A stretch of 64,000 bases of DNA, from positions 27,418,265-27,482,264 of the forward strand of contig JABBOT010000002.1 in assembly GCA_016165875.1 (NCBI GenBank), read 5' to 3'. A program made the position numbers and the translations under genes. Every line of letters begins with the position of its first letter. Position 1 is the stretch's first letter. Source of the DNA: Acanthopleura granulata (lineage: Eukaryota; Mollusca; Polyplacophora; Chitonida; Chitonidae). Shown one piece after another: positions 1 to 13,205 of the stretch. A model generated the notes under the pieces. The model was given only the letters and a program-made list of their open reading frames with translations. It did not search any database and was not told the origin of the DNA.

Positions 1-1098
1 GTTTGGTAACTTGCTTCTATTTCTTAAATGAGTGCATAATAATGGACACAGTGTTAACTCATACTAGACAATAAGCAGCAAAAAACAGCTTATGTTTATT
101 GAATCTTCATCAACTGTATGGTTTCCATAAAGAACTTGCATTTCACATCCTTGGTTTGAAAGATGTGTACAAACCATGGTTGGTACCTGTTAAGCCCAGA
201 AAACAATAGATTGTCCACACCTGTGTCAGTCAAAGCGCCGCAGTAATTGTACAATTATGAATTTGACAAGACAACTCCTTGAAAGCCTTTTAATATTCAT
301 GAGTTTTTGTGTATCTGTAGGAGTACAGTCAAGCCACAGAGACTCGAAGGGTCTGCATGTTTCCCTTTCTATAGGACTAATGTGGCTCTTAGTGTGCTCC
401 ATTGTGAGATCATGCGTACAAATCTTTCTTATACTGTCACTAAGCACAACATAGCCTGTTGTTGATCTGCTCTTTATTATAGGTGAAAGGTTTAAATTTT
501 ATGTAGGTTTCTGGCTTAGAAATGAGATACAACAACAACACAAAGACTTTGTCCTCATACGTCATTACGGATAATAGACAAGGAAACTTTAACAAGACTT
601 GAAACTTTCAGTCGGACTCAGATATTTAAATATCTATAGCGTCATCTTGTTTAAAACTGAGAGAGCTCTACCTATTTAGTGGAATAATAACAAATATAAA
701 GCCTTTAGAAACTCACAATGAGTAACGCAACCAGATCATAGGTACACGTGGTCTTCAAAGCGTTAACATTTTATCAGGATTTATATGGTTAACTCCCTTG
801 TCAGTTCCTCAATCAGTTTCAGCTCTGTTTGCATCTTTCTTGTCACAATTCTAAACTTAAAAGAAAAGAACACATTTATACAACCTATACCCTACAAGAA
901 AGACCCTTACTTATAGTTAAATAACAAAATATCGATTTCTGGTAGAAGTCCTTGTTATTAGAGTATTTAATAGTTAAACATCCAAGATTGAGAAGCCTTT
1001 TTAGGCCGCCATTTTAAAAGGTTGCTTACATCATCGTGCTTAGCTTTGCAAAGTAGCTCTTCTGTCTCTGCAGGAAAAAAAATCATATATATAATGTA
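1..1098. other. Intergenic, no gene seen
   Basis: AT-rich sequence. Two short antiparallel open frames near 226-454 overlap each other and have no recognisable composition or splice context, so I do not call them. Nothing else is seen until the candidate exon at 1099. Confidence 0.6.
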
Positions 1099-1353
1099 AT
1101 GGAGGACTTCAGTGGGGTTCCCAGCTCTAGTTCTGATGATAGTGAATGTAACTTCGGCTTACAAGGCTACCAGCTGGAATCGCTGAGTGAGGCTGAGAAC
1201 AGTGGTTCGACCGACCTCGCATCCAGCTCAAGTGAGTGGGAACGGGGATTTCTGGCTTTAACAGGGGCAATCTGTGAAAGGACAGGTTGCGCTCTCAGCC
1301 TTCATGACATTGCAATTCAGACACGTTTTGGCAGCCTACAGCTACGCATGCAG
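1099..1353 (+). CDS. Possible first coding exon of an unknown gene
   Basis: An ATG with G at +4 opens an 85-codon frame that starts MEDFSGVPSSSSDDSE and is rich in Ser, Glu and Asp. It then runs into a less biased part (ERGFLALTGAICERTGCA) and reaches a plausible donor, CAG|GTATCA, in phase 0 at 1353/1354. Beyond the donor the frame stays open for only 22 codons. The acidic Ser-rich start and the GYQLES stretch recall N-termini of some invertebrate proteins with a P2X7-like C-terminal zinc-binding domain, but that is a weak impression and not an identification. No partner exon was recognised downstream, so this could be a gene remnant or a chance frame. Confidence 0.35.
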
Positions 1354-1925
1354 GTATCATGTGGCCCTCTAGTACTTCTCAAACTCTTCCTTTTTAGAGT
1401 TGGCTTTGACAGAACATAAAGTCCATGATTATCACGATGAACGAACATATTTAGCTGAGACTGGAAATGCACCTTAATAAAATAGTAGGAGTAAAACCTT
1501 AGGCACAGTGACGTCACAATGAATATTCAAGAGGAAAGGCGGATTTTCATTGGACATGCCTAAAACATGGCGGGACTTTCTATGTACCCCGAATAGGTGG
1601 ATTTTGTAAAAAAAATGACAATGTTTAAAACAGTTTGTCTCTTTTACGAAAGCTTTAACAAATATATAAAAAAAATAGTATTCCACACAGTTTGTATAGC
1701 TCTTAAATTTAAGTTTAGGTTGTATAGCTGTGTTCTTTTCTTTTAAGCGCAAACAGCTTCTCTTTTATCTTTGTTTTAAATACTATTTTCCTTAATTAGG
1801 AAGTTTACGAGTCACGAAGCTTAATAAATAATCCTGCTTACATCAGGTTGTAACCCAGCATGATCCCCGGTTTTATTGGTTAGATCTATTGGAGATGGTT
1901 CCATGGTTAATCCTTACTACATGTT
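1354..1925. other. Non-coding stretch
   Basis: AT-rich sequence with a perfect CRE-like octamer TGACGTCA at 1509-1516. The 92-codon minus-strand open frame at 1474-1752 is Lys/Phe/Tyr-rich, as expected from AT-rich noise. No gene is supported. Confidence 0.5.
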
Positions 1926-2125
1926 CGGGGGCCTCCGTGGTTCAGTGGGTAGCCGCTAGCGCAGCGTAATGGCCCAGAAGCCACCCACCAATGCGGTCGT
2001 TGTGAGTTCAAGTCCAGCTCATGTTGGTTTCCTCTCCAGCCGTACGTGGGAAGATATGCCAGCAACCTGCGGATGGTCGTGGGTTTTCCCCTGGCTCTAC
2101 AAGGTTTCCTCCCACCATAATACAC
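1926..2125 (+). mobile_element. tRNA-derived SINE, 5' part
   Basis: The element begins with a tRNA-like head. A box A-like segment (GTGGTTCAGTGGGTAGC) lies near 1936 and a box B-like segment (GAGTTCAAGTCC) near 2004. These are followed by the conserved body found in the other copies here (CGTACGTGGGAAGATATGCC, then GGATGGTCGTGGGTTTTCCC). The usual tail is missing after about 2125. It belongs to the same family as the copies at 13.7, 14.5, 18.5, 47.2 and 47.8 kb. This type of element is widespread in mollusc genomes; the exact family name would need a repeat library. Confidence 0.75.
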
Positions 2126-2280
2126 CCTTAAAAGGTGTATCCATGGATAAACATTTGCACAAACTAGGTCACCCTATGAAATTCCAATGACTTGAAAGTG
2201 CCCAATGTGTCCTTCCTGAATGCTTGAAAAAAGATTTGAGTCTTTTAAGTGGTCATCACTTAAAAATATTTGTTTATGCT

Positions 2281-2455
2281 TTTATACACCTGGCTCTACC
2301 ATAACACATTACACATGATACAGTCATGAAAGCTATGTGTCGCCGTGTTACTCAACTACCGTAAAACATTACACATGCTGCAGTAATGACAGCTACATGT
2401 GTGGCCATGATACACCTCTACCGTAACACATTGGATATGATGCAGTAATAATGGA
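2281..2455. repeat. Degenerate tandem repeat, about three copies
   Basis: About three diverged copies of a unit near 60 bp. Each contains a CTACC(A/G)TAAAACATTACACATG-like core followed by a GCAGTAATGACAGCTA-like segment. Confidence 0.6.
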
Positions 2456-5400
2456 TATGTTAGGATATGTGTATCAATTTCAGAAAATGCTCTGAACGCC
2501 GCAGATCTGAAACAAGATTTGTGGACAGGGTGATCGTGATCTATCTTATCATAGACCCTGTTTTATATCAAGAAAAGGGACATTTTAATGTTCTGACATA
2601 TTTATGCTTGGGACTCCCGACCTTATTATAAACATGTGTTTTTTTGTTGTTTTTTTCGCTCCTCTTTACAGAAAGTCAATGTTTCATTTGTTGCGACATC
2701 GGTTTTAGAAAAAAAAAAGCAGTTTTTATACCAGATCTCTCTCTCTGAATGTAACGATAGATCTACAAAAGAATTCAGTTCAGATCATTTTATTATGAGT
2801 GCAGAATGAACTAATTAATTGTATTGAGCTCGACTTAAATTGGTTTTTGTAATGGAACTTGTAATGTTCTCTATCAATCTCCAAAAGAAACATTAAAATC
2901 CACTGTCAAATGCAATCATTCGCTTTTCCAAAAACATTGAGTACATATCATTACTCAATATATAAAAAGTCATTCTTTTCAATATTAGTTCATTTTATTG
3001 AAGAAAAACCTTTTTTCTCTAAATAACTTGGTCGAGTTTAACGACCCGTTAAGACAATATTTTTGTTGAGTTGTACACATTGTAGGTTAGGCTCATCTCA
3101 GTACGTTTTATAGAAAGCAGTGGCTCCTAGAACCTGGTAACCGGTAGAACAGATAATGTGTTGTATTACTTCAAATTGTTATACAAAATCAGTCTCAATC
3201 TGACATTGTTGGTATGGCATTCTAATGCATAGTTTACTTCATTTTTAGATTTTTTCAACAATATAAATGTACTAAACATCTACTACACAGAAACAGAGAG
3301 CCTTTAACCAAGATCTCTACATCAAAAAGTGGAATTTACAGTATCTTTTCTTAAACCCTGACGCCACATGTGGCCGATTACTAAACAGAACATCTCTCAT
3401 AAAAATCCTACACAGATGAGCCCGAAGTCAGATTATATGAGTCGGCTAAATCGACCCTTGACTTATCCTAAAGATTAGTGATACAATTTATTAATTTCAA
3501 CATCGGTCATTCCCCCTCCCAAAAATTATTTGTTTACCCACCACAGTTGCCATTACTCTTTTTGCTTCAATTCGATAACGATAAAGGTACTACGTTTCCT
3601 GACGTACACGATTTTAGATTGCCTTCGCCTTTACTTTTCCCCTTATTTGCTTGACTGAAAGGTTTTGGAATTACAGGCCTTTAGATTTATAGTTTCTGGC
3701 TTTAAAAACGCCGCGTGTCACAATGTGTGTCTGTGAGATACTGGTCTAACCCTCTGAATACACAGCGAGGACATGAAAAACACGTAATTTTCTGTGAGGG
3801 ATGGTTGTCATTGACGTGTAATGGTGAAGGTGATGGTCCATTTCTCAAGAGGTTGGCCAGCTTCTCGTTTCGCCCAGTCATAAGGGGAGAAAAGACGACT
3901 ACTGCTAAAGGCTGTTAATTCAGCATCAGCCAAGCGACTCCTCACACGTGTTACACACAACAAAGGAACACAACATGCTCTACGTGGTGTCAAGACAAAA
4001 AAAACACTTGACTGATTTGTTACTCTAATTCGCTATTCTGTGTTACAGGTCATTATATAAAAGCAGTGCCGTGCAAGAACTAATCAAGCCTTAACAAACA
4101 ACATGTAGAGTATGGAATATACAAACCGGCGACACAAATCTCTTTTGGCACAATGCCAAATGCCTACTGTTAACTGTCTATAAACTGCAGACAGCATTTT
4201 CTCTGAGGTATCTGTTCTCAATTCAGTCAAACAATACTTTAGATCAGATGGAATGAAACATCCTAAGTCAGTGCAAAAGTGTTTTTTTTTCTTACCGAAA
4301 TGCCTCCGTCTGTGTTAAAAATACACCTCCTGTAACAGGATTTAAAGGAGATAGTTCTCAGAATTAATCGTTCCTCGTATTTTGAATGGCTCTATTTTGA
4401 ATGCCAAGTGAACTTTAGAGACCACAGCCACCTATGCAGTTGTGCTTATTCCTTTCTCCTTTGTCTTGTCAAAAGAATTGTTAGCTTCGTTAACTGCTTT
4501 CCAACATCAACTGACGGCATGCATTGCCTAAAATCTAGTGAATTGGAGGTTTTGACGATCCGATTACAGATCTCAGATGTCAACCTACTTTTTATCAAAT
4601 CAATCTCTCATATCGATTTTTAACAACCGTTCAAACAAAATTACAAAAACACCAGATTTGAGTTTACACAATGCATTCAAATAAATTAAATACACAATTA
4701 AAATGACCGCCAGCCTATACAAAACAATATTTAAAGCAATAAAATAATACCTTGAATACATAAATACGTTGTCATAAATATATACTCAGTCTTATACTGC
4801 AGGAGGTTGTTTGTCCCAGCGGAATTTAAACTGACAATTAAATCCAGGCCCCCTGAACCTACTACTGACCCGCAGCCTTTAAACACAACAGTTCACCAAA
4901 CTTATGAAGTAATCTGGACGCGGAAGTTCTGCAACTACATTTACACTTAAACGTTTAGTGTAGATATAATCACTACCACGCGGGCAAACATCAAAGCATA
5001 TCTGCGGGGCTAGAATATTTGCTGTGGTCAATCACAGATCGGCCAGCCAAACTACGCTTACGCGATGAAATCAACGAACAAGCTGGGAAATGCAATACAC
5101 CTATAGATACCAAACATGGTGGACATAGGACGCTTAAGTCCTCCTGCTAGTAGCGGTCTTCATTATATAAAGACAGATAAATGAAAGACTGAATGTCAGT
5201 GGATCTTTCCATCTGAACCTATCATATGTTATACTGGACAGCTTTGGTCGGAGAGAAAGATTGGTGAAGTATTGATTAGCAGTTCATTTCATGCCAATGA
5301 CCAACAATTTATTTTAGATCACATTGTGAACTAATTACGAGCACTGCCCTATTGTCCAACCGAAGGAAAGGCTTAGGGTGCATTGCGGATATTGGATATT

Positions 5401-6261
5401 ACTGATCATTTAGAGACCCCTTGCAGTGTACACAATGGACCTCCCTTGTCTATGGAAAGAGAATAGAGACAAAGCCCTAAGGTGGATGAATGGAAATCAG
5501 GTCACAGAAAATGTGAGATCGTGGTACATCGAGAAGGTACAGAACTGCTGACCTGAATTCTCATCAGAAGACATAACGCCTGATTACATCCCAGGAAATA
5601 GGCGTCCTGTTTTACCTGTTTGAAACGACCTTCTGTGAATAGACAGTATGGGAAAGCCCAGTAATTGAAGGGTAACTTGTACTACCACCAGTTGTGAAAG
5701 GCTCGGTGGAGAATTCACAGTGAAGCGTTGGAAATAGGTACTTGGGAACACAGCATGATGGCAATATTTAACCCATTCTAGTGATTCTATACACGCGAGT
5801 TGTAAAACAGTGAATTCATCGACAAATTGACAATAAGTTATCCTTATTTTCGCTACCAGTTTATTATATTCACAAACCGGCTTGCATGAAAAGTAAGTTA
5901 AACATGTTCAGGTGTATGTCTTGATGTCATCGACGGATATAGGCCGGAAGCTTTACAAACAGTTGTGCACTTCAGTCCTCGGCATTTTTTGAGATATGAT
6001 AAAACGAATTCCAGTCCACGAAAATATGTGACTATTTTCACTTCTAGTAAATTTATGCATAGTCTTCTTCTTTGTTGCCTTCTCTCATTTACAGATAAAC
6101 TTATTGGGATCTTTAACCAGTCCTTCTGGTATCGTCACTGGAGAAAATCATGTTTATGTTAAATATGTTAAATTACACGACGTGAAAGGCTAGATAAACT
6201 GGTACAAATCGCCTCGTCCGCGGTGGCACATTGAGGACGGCTGTAATAGGTTGCGATGATA
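2456..6261. other. Intergenic, no gene seen
   Basis: About 3.8 kb without supported coding sequence. The open frames at 3715-3918, 4408-4623 and 5965-6162 are all under 75 codons, have no flanking splice logic and show no recognisable domain. Confidence 0.55.
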
Positions 6262-6483
6262 AAATGCGAGTAAACGACAGCTCATGACTACGGGAATGTT
6301 CCTTAACAAGATTATAAAATTCTTTCTTGAATCCCAAAACCTGTTTGAATTTGTATGAATTCGTTGCTGGATTGTCTTCGCTTGAAGTTTGTAGTATAGT
6401 GCTGTCGACTGGGGATCTGACGGCGCCCATGTCTTTAACCTTATGAGAGATTAACCAATCAGAGGTAGTAGATGTCAGCTGTT
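6262..6483 (-). repeat. Interspersed repeat family, copy 1
   Basis: Read on the minus strand, this segment matches segments at 35546-35786 and 47914-48136 on the plus strand. Shared words include CAGCTGA..TCTCCTA, CATGGGCGCC, GATAATTCAGCAA and GAGCTGTCTTTTA. In this copy a 105-codon minus-strand frame (6173-6490) stays open through the repeat. The other two copies have stops in the same frame, so the frame is probably a relic or chance. Family unknown. Confidence 0.7.
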
Positions 6484-7269
6484 GTGGCATAAATCTTCAG
6501 AGTTGCCTGTCAATGCAACAAGCAACAGGGTCAGCTGAATACACATTTTCTAGCGAATACTTATCCGAAACATCACTGTAATCCCACGTAAAGTGACAGA
6601 AATATCTGAATTAAAAGACATACGAACACACAATGTCGCTTTTAGACAGAACTTACTTCACGTGAATATCCATGGGAACCCCATCGTATCAAACCGAAAG
6701 TCAATAATACAGACTGTCTGCTGGAAAATAGGCCAGTTTCACCCAACCTATAAGGGATGTTTTTCAATACACAATGTCTGTAATGTATGAGGGGGATATG
6801 TCTGTACGAAATTTTATGAAAAAGTTACTAGAGCTGACTGATTCGAACTGCTTCCTTCGTTAACCTTCAGTCAGTGCCTACTAACATTCCCAACAACGAG
6901 TAAGAATGGACAGATGATTCGAACTAGTCTACTGACTATGTTTCAAGAATGATTAATAAAGTTGCCAATAATTTTCTGGAGAAAAACACACTTACCAAAC
7001 AACGGCTATCGCCATTCTGCCCGTCAAAACTTTCAGTTTACGTAAAAAAGAACATTAATTATTTCTACAGCTGACAATTTCAATTCTATTATCTTGATTT
7101 ATAAACCCAAGCTAAAATTATGATAACATGTAATTTATTCTGTCACCGCTTGGAACGGTGGAAATATATCCCGGAACTTATTTAAGTAATTTACTCATCA
7201 CTCTTTCTGCAATTACCTTTGAAATTACAAATGTGTGGGCAAAAATAATTTGCTTTGAGGGAACGCTGT

Positions 7270-7955
7270 GAATAGTAGGCCTGACTGATGAACATTGTGC
7301 CGTGGCTAAGCTGTGTTAGCGCAGAGCGGCTAATACAATCACAGGCTGAGATCTGTTAGTGTGAAACAACGATCGTGTATCAGCTGTGTTAATGGAAAGC
7401 GGTAAACACAACTATGGCTGAGCGATGTAGCTACCGTGTAAGAGTGGAGTAATAAATATAACCCCGAATCAACTGTGTAAGTGTGAAGGAGGAAATACAA
7501 CCCTGAATCAACTAGCAGTATATTCAAGATATTTTACCTGAATGACGGCTGTCAGGTTTATCGGTGAAGAAAACCGGATTGGTCGGAGTAAACCACCGCT
7601 CATCGCTGGATACCTGACGCAGAGCTGCAAACAAAGGAGCTGGTCTCGAACACGCGACCACTATGGTCAAAGGCCTGATACCCGCAGAAAGCCTGTGCTG
7701 TTATCTGAGCGTACGAAGGGGTTCGGTGCAGTAAATACAACCGTTGTCTTGGTGTGAAGCCGGTCACGCAACTGTGACTGGGATGTGGATGTTTGAAGCG
7801 GTAAATACGATCGTTGCTGTGTTGCGTTAGCTCAAAGCGGTAACCACAACTGTATGTGACTGTGATGTGTATTTGCGTCAGCAAAGAGGTTAATACAGCA
7901 GTAGCTGAATTGTGCAAGCGTGAAGCTCTTACTTCGAGCGCCAAGTAAGATATTA
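7270..7955. repeat. Degenerate minisatellite region A
   Basis: Many diverged copies of a unit of about 40-60 bp built around GCGGTAAATACAACCGT and GGCTGAGCTGTGT. Spacing and sequence vary strongly. The same words reappear at 9598-9715, so the two blocks are probably one old array broken by other sequence. Confidence 0.6.
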
Positions 7956-8217
7956 TCAAGAAGTAAAAATCTTAGGTGTGTCTCGATTCGGTGTTGAACT
8001 CATGAATCTGGCGTTTACGAAGCAAAATCTTTCACCACGCCACCACAGCCGGTAATGAAACAAGTTCATAAGCTGTGTAAATCCGCGACAGTAAATGTGG
8101 CTGAGTCCTGTGGGATTGGCTAATTGTGTCTTACTCTTTGTTAGCACCATACTCTTGAATGTTTTACTATACGATGGCGGGAAGTATATCACGGGTTGAA
8201 GAAGTGCCCGGAATAAA

Positions 8218-8495
8218 TCAGTAACTTGTGGTAGGTAATGCTTGCATATGTGATCTGGTTAAAAGACTATAATGGTTCAGTTGCAAGTAACACCACGCCG
8301 TAGGGCACCACTGATCGCTTGATACTACCAAGGCTCCAAGAGTAATGGAAGTAAGAAGGTGAAGGATTAACAATCTTTTTCGGAGAAGGGTACTGGATCC
8401 GCGCCTGCATGTGACCTGGTGATAACCCACGTCCGCATGGTGTTATCTGGTGATAAACCACGCCTGGGTGTGACTGGAATAATGGATTGATCCCA
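8218..8495. repeat. Degenerate minisatellite region B
   Basis: Repeats around GTGACCTGGTGATAACCCAC and ACCACGCCTG, unit about 33 bp and best preserved at 8400-8480. One more piece lies at 9526-9560. Two short minus-strand open frames here are by-products of the repeat. Confidence 0.5.
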
Positions 8496-8923
8496 CGCAT
8501 GCCTTCTGGTATTTAGAAATCTTTATCATCCACACAAGGATGAAAGGAAATTGAAAAAAAGGGCCAAGAAATGTCTGCAATGATACAGAAAACGTCAGTG
8601 TTATATATAGTATTTATCGTGTCAGTACAAAGAGATCATTTGAGAAAAGGTACAAAAGATCACTGAGGTGTGTTACTAACAAACTGGAAATGTTTGTGAA
8701 CATGAATGCTTGAATCAACTATCTCTATGGCGCACTAATGAGACACCAAAACCACACACCATATTATTAATGATTAACCTGTACATGTGTTACATGCATA
8801 TGTATACTGGTTTCAGCACATGAGTACTTCTTACAGGATATAATCAGTTACAAAAATATGTCAGTCTGTCCATACAAATTCCAAGAAATATGTTTACTCA
8901 ACAGCCATGAGCATAACTAATAC

Positions 8924-9330
8924 GCCTTGCTACAGACAGTTACCTCTACTTACGTGATATGTCGGTACCACCAACTGCACACCTTGTACACAACAGATAT
9001 ACATATGTTCGCACAAAACAACATTATCATATCTGAAAACTATCCGCTATAGTGTCTGTTGTAACTAAAATCACTGCAGTTCGTGAAAACCGAAAGCACC
9101 ACACGTGGCTATTTATCCTTAACAGTCATATGCCTTGCTACAGACAGTTATCTCTATTCTCGTGACATGTCTGTACCACGAACTACACAGCTTCTACATA
9201 ACAGATATACCTGTGTTCGCCAAATACTGCACATACCACTTTATCATATCTGAAACTATCCACTATCGTGACTATTGTAACTAAAACAAATGTAGTTCGT
9301 AAAAACCGAATGCTCCACATGTGGCTATTA
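8924..9330. repeat. Tandem duplication with a 208-bp period, two copies
   Basis: GCCTTGCTACAGACAGTTA starts at 8924 and again at 9132, and the two copies remain alignable to their CACGTGGCTATT / CATGTGGCTATT ends near 9115 and 9328. They differ by scattered substitutions and small indels. Confidence 0.8.
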
Positions 9331-9715
9331 CATTAGCTACATATTGTCTGACATTTTTCAGTCAACAAATCAAACACAAAATAGAATACTTACTCGGACA
9401 CGATTGGTCGCAGATCACACGTTCATGCGACTATGGGTTGTGGGCGGAAGTGACTACGCAGCTTCTGCAAAGCTCGCCCCCTTCAAGTAATCAGGGGACG
9501 TAACTCTATCCCTACTGTTCCACATGGTGTGACCTGGTGATAACTCACGCCTGGATGATCTGAAATGGTGATTGACAAAACACCTGATCCGCTCCCTGTT
9601 CATTCAAGTGTAAAGCGATAAATACAACTGTTTTTAAGTTTCGCAAGTGTAAAATGGCTACCGCACTAATAAAACAGCGGCTAAGTTGTATGAATGTAAT
9701 AAATACAGTTAAGGC

Positions 9716-10690
9716 CACTCCATTTTTGTTTGCTGACGCACCATGCTTTAGGTGTAAAAACTGTCACAAAACCTGCCCGACATCCGTTGATTATGTCATA
9801 GTTTAGAACATTCTGATTTTATAGCATTTAAATACAGATATCGAGTGACAGCCCATGAATTCCAGTGTAGTTTAAGACCGTTGCTGTTCATTCCTTGCAG
9901 AACAGCAAGTGCATGGTACACACATTTTTATGTTAATTTCTCAGGAAAACAATTTTGTAAACTGGATGTTGTTCGCTGTGTCTTTGATCCAGAGCAAAAG
10001 AGGACTGTGTTTTGTGGATATACTTGAAGTATATTTATCGACGAACGTCTTCAAGTAGTGCCAGAAGTGCACGGGACTGAAGATCCTTTTTCAGTGCCTG
10101 GCTGTACCAGTGAAGTTATACACATTGTTCTGTCCGTCACATATTCCTACGTTGTATATGTGCATATTCGCCGGATCGACCAAGTGTGTACACATTTTTT
10201 CGGCGCACCCCACACCTTAGTTTTTAACCAGTTCTGACAATGAAATATACATACCTGTCAACTTTGGGAAATGTCAGAGAGGGAGGTTTTTGGGTGGAGC
10301 GAAAGATAAATGCTCAACCCACCCTTGAGCTTTGTAGAGCGCTGTGCTTCCTTTCTTTTTCTTTCGTTATTATTACTTAATTACTTAATTAACTAAATTA
10401 ATGTTTTTGCACAATATGTAAAACCGTAAAGCAAGGTGCAAAGTATTCCAGAAATTGTGACGAGTAGCAACATGAAAGACTGATTCCCAACCAGTACTAA
10501 ATTAGCCTGTACTGAACATTTTGTAAAATGATTAGCAAACTGCATGAGTTGTAGATTTGCGATGCGAAACAGGTTATTTTGTACCTGACGGCTTGGCGCT
10601 TTGGAAGCGCTCTGGCAGACTGAGCCCACTTGTGAACCTTGATATCGGAAGATTTTTAGTATTAATCGAGAGGTCGGGAAATAACTGTCC
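9716..10690. other. Non-coding stretch
   Basis: No supported gene. Open frames on both strands are under 100 codons and lack recognisable sequence. Confidence 0.5.
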
Positions 10691-10699
10691 AACTCGCCG

Positions 10700-11600
10700 G
10701 GCTCTTGACGATATCGGGAGAGTCAACAGGTATGAAGGCCTACTGCTATGGACTGTGGTGACGGCAAAAGTTGTAGGCCTGCGTGTATATCTGTGGATTG
10801 CCGAGACCATATTGGCTTTAGAACTACAGCTGTTGAATGTTGAGAGGACGAGAGCTGTAGGCTTACAGCTGTGGATTGCTCAGACGAAATGGTGGTTAGA
10901 CTACAAGTAGTCACGGCAAAGGCTGTAGGTCTATAGCTGTGGATGGTAGTGACGACAAGGTCTGTAAGCCTACAGTTATGGACTTTCGTGACAGAAAAGT
11001 TGTAGGCCTACGTGTAATCTGTGGATTGTAGAGACCATATTGGATGTAGAACTACAGCTGTTGAATGTCGAGAGGACTTACAGTTGTGGATTGGCCAGAC
11101 GAAATGAGCGTTAGACTATAGCTACCAGTTGATTTATAGCTTTGGATTGTCGTCATGATATGGGATGTAGGCCTATTGTTATTTAATGTGGAGAGGGCAC
11201 GAGCTGTAGGTCTGTATCTGTGGATTGCAGAGTTGACAGGCAAATAGCTGTGGATTGCCGAGACGATATTGGCTGTAGAACATGTCGTGCAATGTCGTGG
11301 CGGCAAAGGGTGTAGGCCTATATTTGTGGAGTTGCGAGAGGGCAAGAGCTGTAGGTGTGAATTACCCAGATAATACGCCTATAGCTGTGGGCTGTCATGA
11401 TAGCAAAGGTTGTTGGCCTATATGTACATCTGTGGACGATAGAACGGCTGTAGAACAATAGATGTGGAATGTTGAGTGGACCACAGCTGTAGGCCTACAG
11501 CTACAGGCTGTAACTCTATAGATGTGGATTGTCTCGACGGCAAGGATTGTAGGCTTATAGAAGTGGGTTGTTGTGACGGCATGAGCTGTATACCGTAGGA
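10700..11600. repeat. Degenerate minisatellite region C
   Basis: At least fifteen diverged occurrences of words such as GCTGTAGGCCTA, AGCTGTGGATTG and TGTCGTGACGGCAA in the same orientation, at irregular spacing. Several open frames on both strands (up to 154 codons at 11418-11882 minus) are products of this stop-poor repeat and not genes. Confidence 0.65.
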
Positions 11601-12760
11601 ATTGTAGAATTTTATGGCTGAGTAGTCTAACTGAATGTGTGAAGTGTGAAGCAAAGCGACCATAGAAGAATTCTCCAGATGTGGAGTAAAGTTCTGAATG
11701 AGATGCTTAGTTGTACAGCGGCGATCCTGGACGGGACTGTATAGCTGTTTAGTAATGCGTGCGCGAATTGTATGGAGGCGGAGTAGTGGATCTGCAGGAA
11801 GTGTACACTTGTAAAAAGGCGAGTTGTGTGCCTGGGGATAAGTGTTTCTGTGTTGAAATGTGTATACCAGTGCTAAGGTCATGATGGTGGAGCACCAAGT
11901 GTATGAAGTGTACAGCTAAGAGAGTAGAGTAATGTTTTGTACTTTTGGAGCAGCGTAAAGGAGTCTGCAAAGCGATGAAGTACTGATTATATGAACTGTA
12001 CAGCTGTGGACAATGTGGACTACCATAATTTGACCCTGTAGTTTTGAAGTAGCGTGACACAGCAGGCTACATAGCCCGGGAGTATCGTCAGGAGATATCC
12101 TGGGATTTGGCGGTAATCCGGGCCGGTTACATAAAACTATTATGTCTTTCTCCGGGAGACTGAAATGAGTTTGTATCAAACCCAAATCGATATGTCTTGC
12201 CAGAGGCGGTGTGTTGGTGCAGGCTACTTGTGAAGTGACATTTGCGGCGGCTAAATAAAGGCTGTGTCCATTGTGCTGGCATCCCGTTATCTGGGGGCTA
12301 CCTCATCAGCTGACAAATCAAAGACAGCGCCGTCCCCTAACTACGCCGGTTTCTCTTGACCGCTACCCGTTTTCACCGTGGACTGTGTATTGATTAACGA
12401 CCGAATGCCCTCTTTAACATTTACCACGATGTTTTACTCACAAATCGGCCCACGTTCATGTCGGCTCGCCCTTTAATTTTACATGTTTTTCCTGGCCTCG
12501 CGTATGCTAATGCCTTTTCCTTGGCATTTTTGACCAGGCACGTATGTTAAATGCTTAATATCAGATGTACATATTTCATGTGATGGTGCTTCTTTTTATC
12601 CTGTTAAATTTACAAGATTCATTTGCTCCCTAGTTCCAAAGTTGTTATTTCATGTTTTGTAAATCCTGCTTCATGTAACATCACATAAAAGAAGGACCTA
12701 GGCTTTGATGGAGTTCTCTGAAAGATGTCGCAGATGGACGTGAATATGTCTAAAAGTGCA
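11600..12760. other. Non-coding stretch
   Basis: No gene supported. The 103- and 89-codon minus-strand frames overlap each other and have no recognisable domain. Confidence 0.5.
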
Positions 12761-12779
12761 GAATCCAGTCCGGAGGCAT

Positions 12780-13205
12780 TTCCTTCTTTGGGTATTCCCG
12801 CTGTAGGCATTTCCCCCATAGACATTTCCCCCCATGGACATATCCATCTATGGACTCTTGCAGCTGAACAATTCCACTAATGAGCAATGGGGAACTCGTA
12901 AAAAATCCCTCCGGCCTTTAACAAAAGGCTCCAGAGCTGTGTATTCTCTTGTCCTGTCCTGGTAGCATATATGCTCACAAAACCCTTAGGTAATGCACAA
13001 GAACTACAGCGTCACAGCAGGAAACGATGCGTTCTGACACTTCCCACAGGACATTTACCCCCACGGAAAACTTCCTCTGGGACATCTCCCGCCGTGGACA
13101 ATTCCCCCATGGACACTTCCTCTATGGACATTTGCCGTTATCGACACTTCCCCCCATAAGCACTTCCCCATATCGACAATTTTTCTTCAGTATAAACTAT
13201 TCCCC
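12780..13205. repeat. Degenerate short tandem repeat (GGACATTTCCCCCAT-type)
   Basis: Repeated variants of CCCCCATGGACATTTCC with a period near 18-20 bp, for example around 12815-12850 and 13085-13175, interrupted by unrelated sequence. Related words on the opposite strand (GTCCACGGG.AAATGTCC-like) appear near 14000-14055. Confidence 0.55.

Noticed and set aside
1926..2015. A functional tRNA gene at the SINE head
   Set aside because: It continues directly into the shared SINE body and matches the heads of other copies.
6173..6490. 105-codon minus-strand frame as a small gene
   Set aside because: It coincides with a copy of an interspersed repeat whose other copies carry stops in the same frame.
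11418..12060. Overlapping minus-strand frames of 154 and 103 codons
   Set aside because: The first falls largely in minisatellite region C. Neither has a domain, start context or splice partners.
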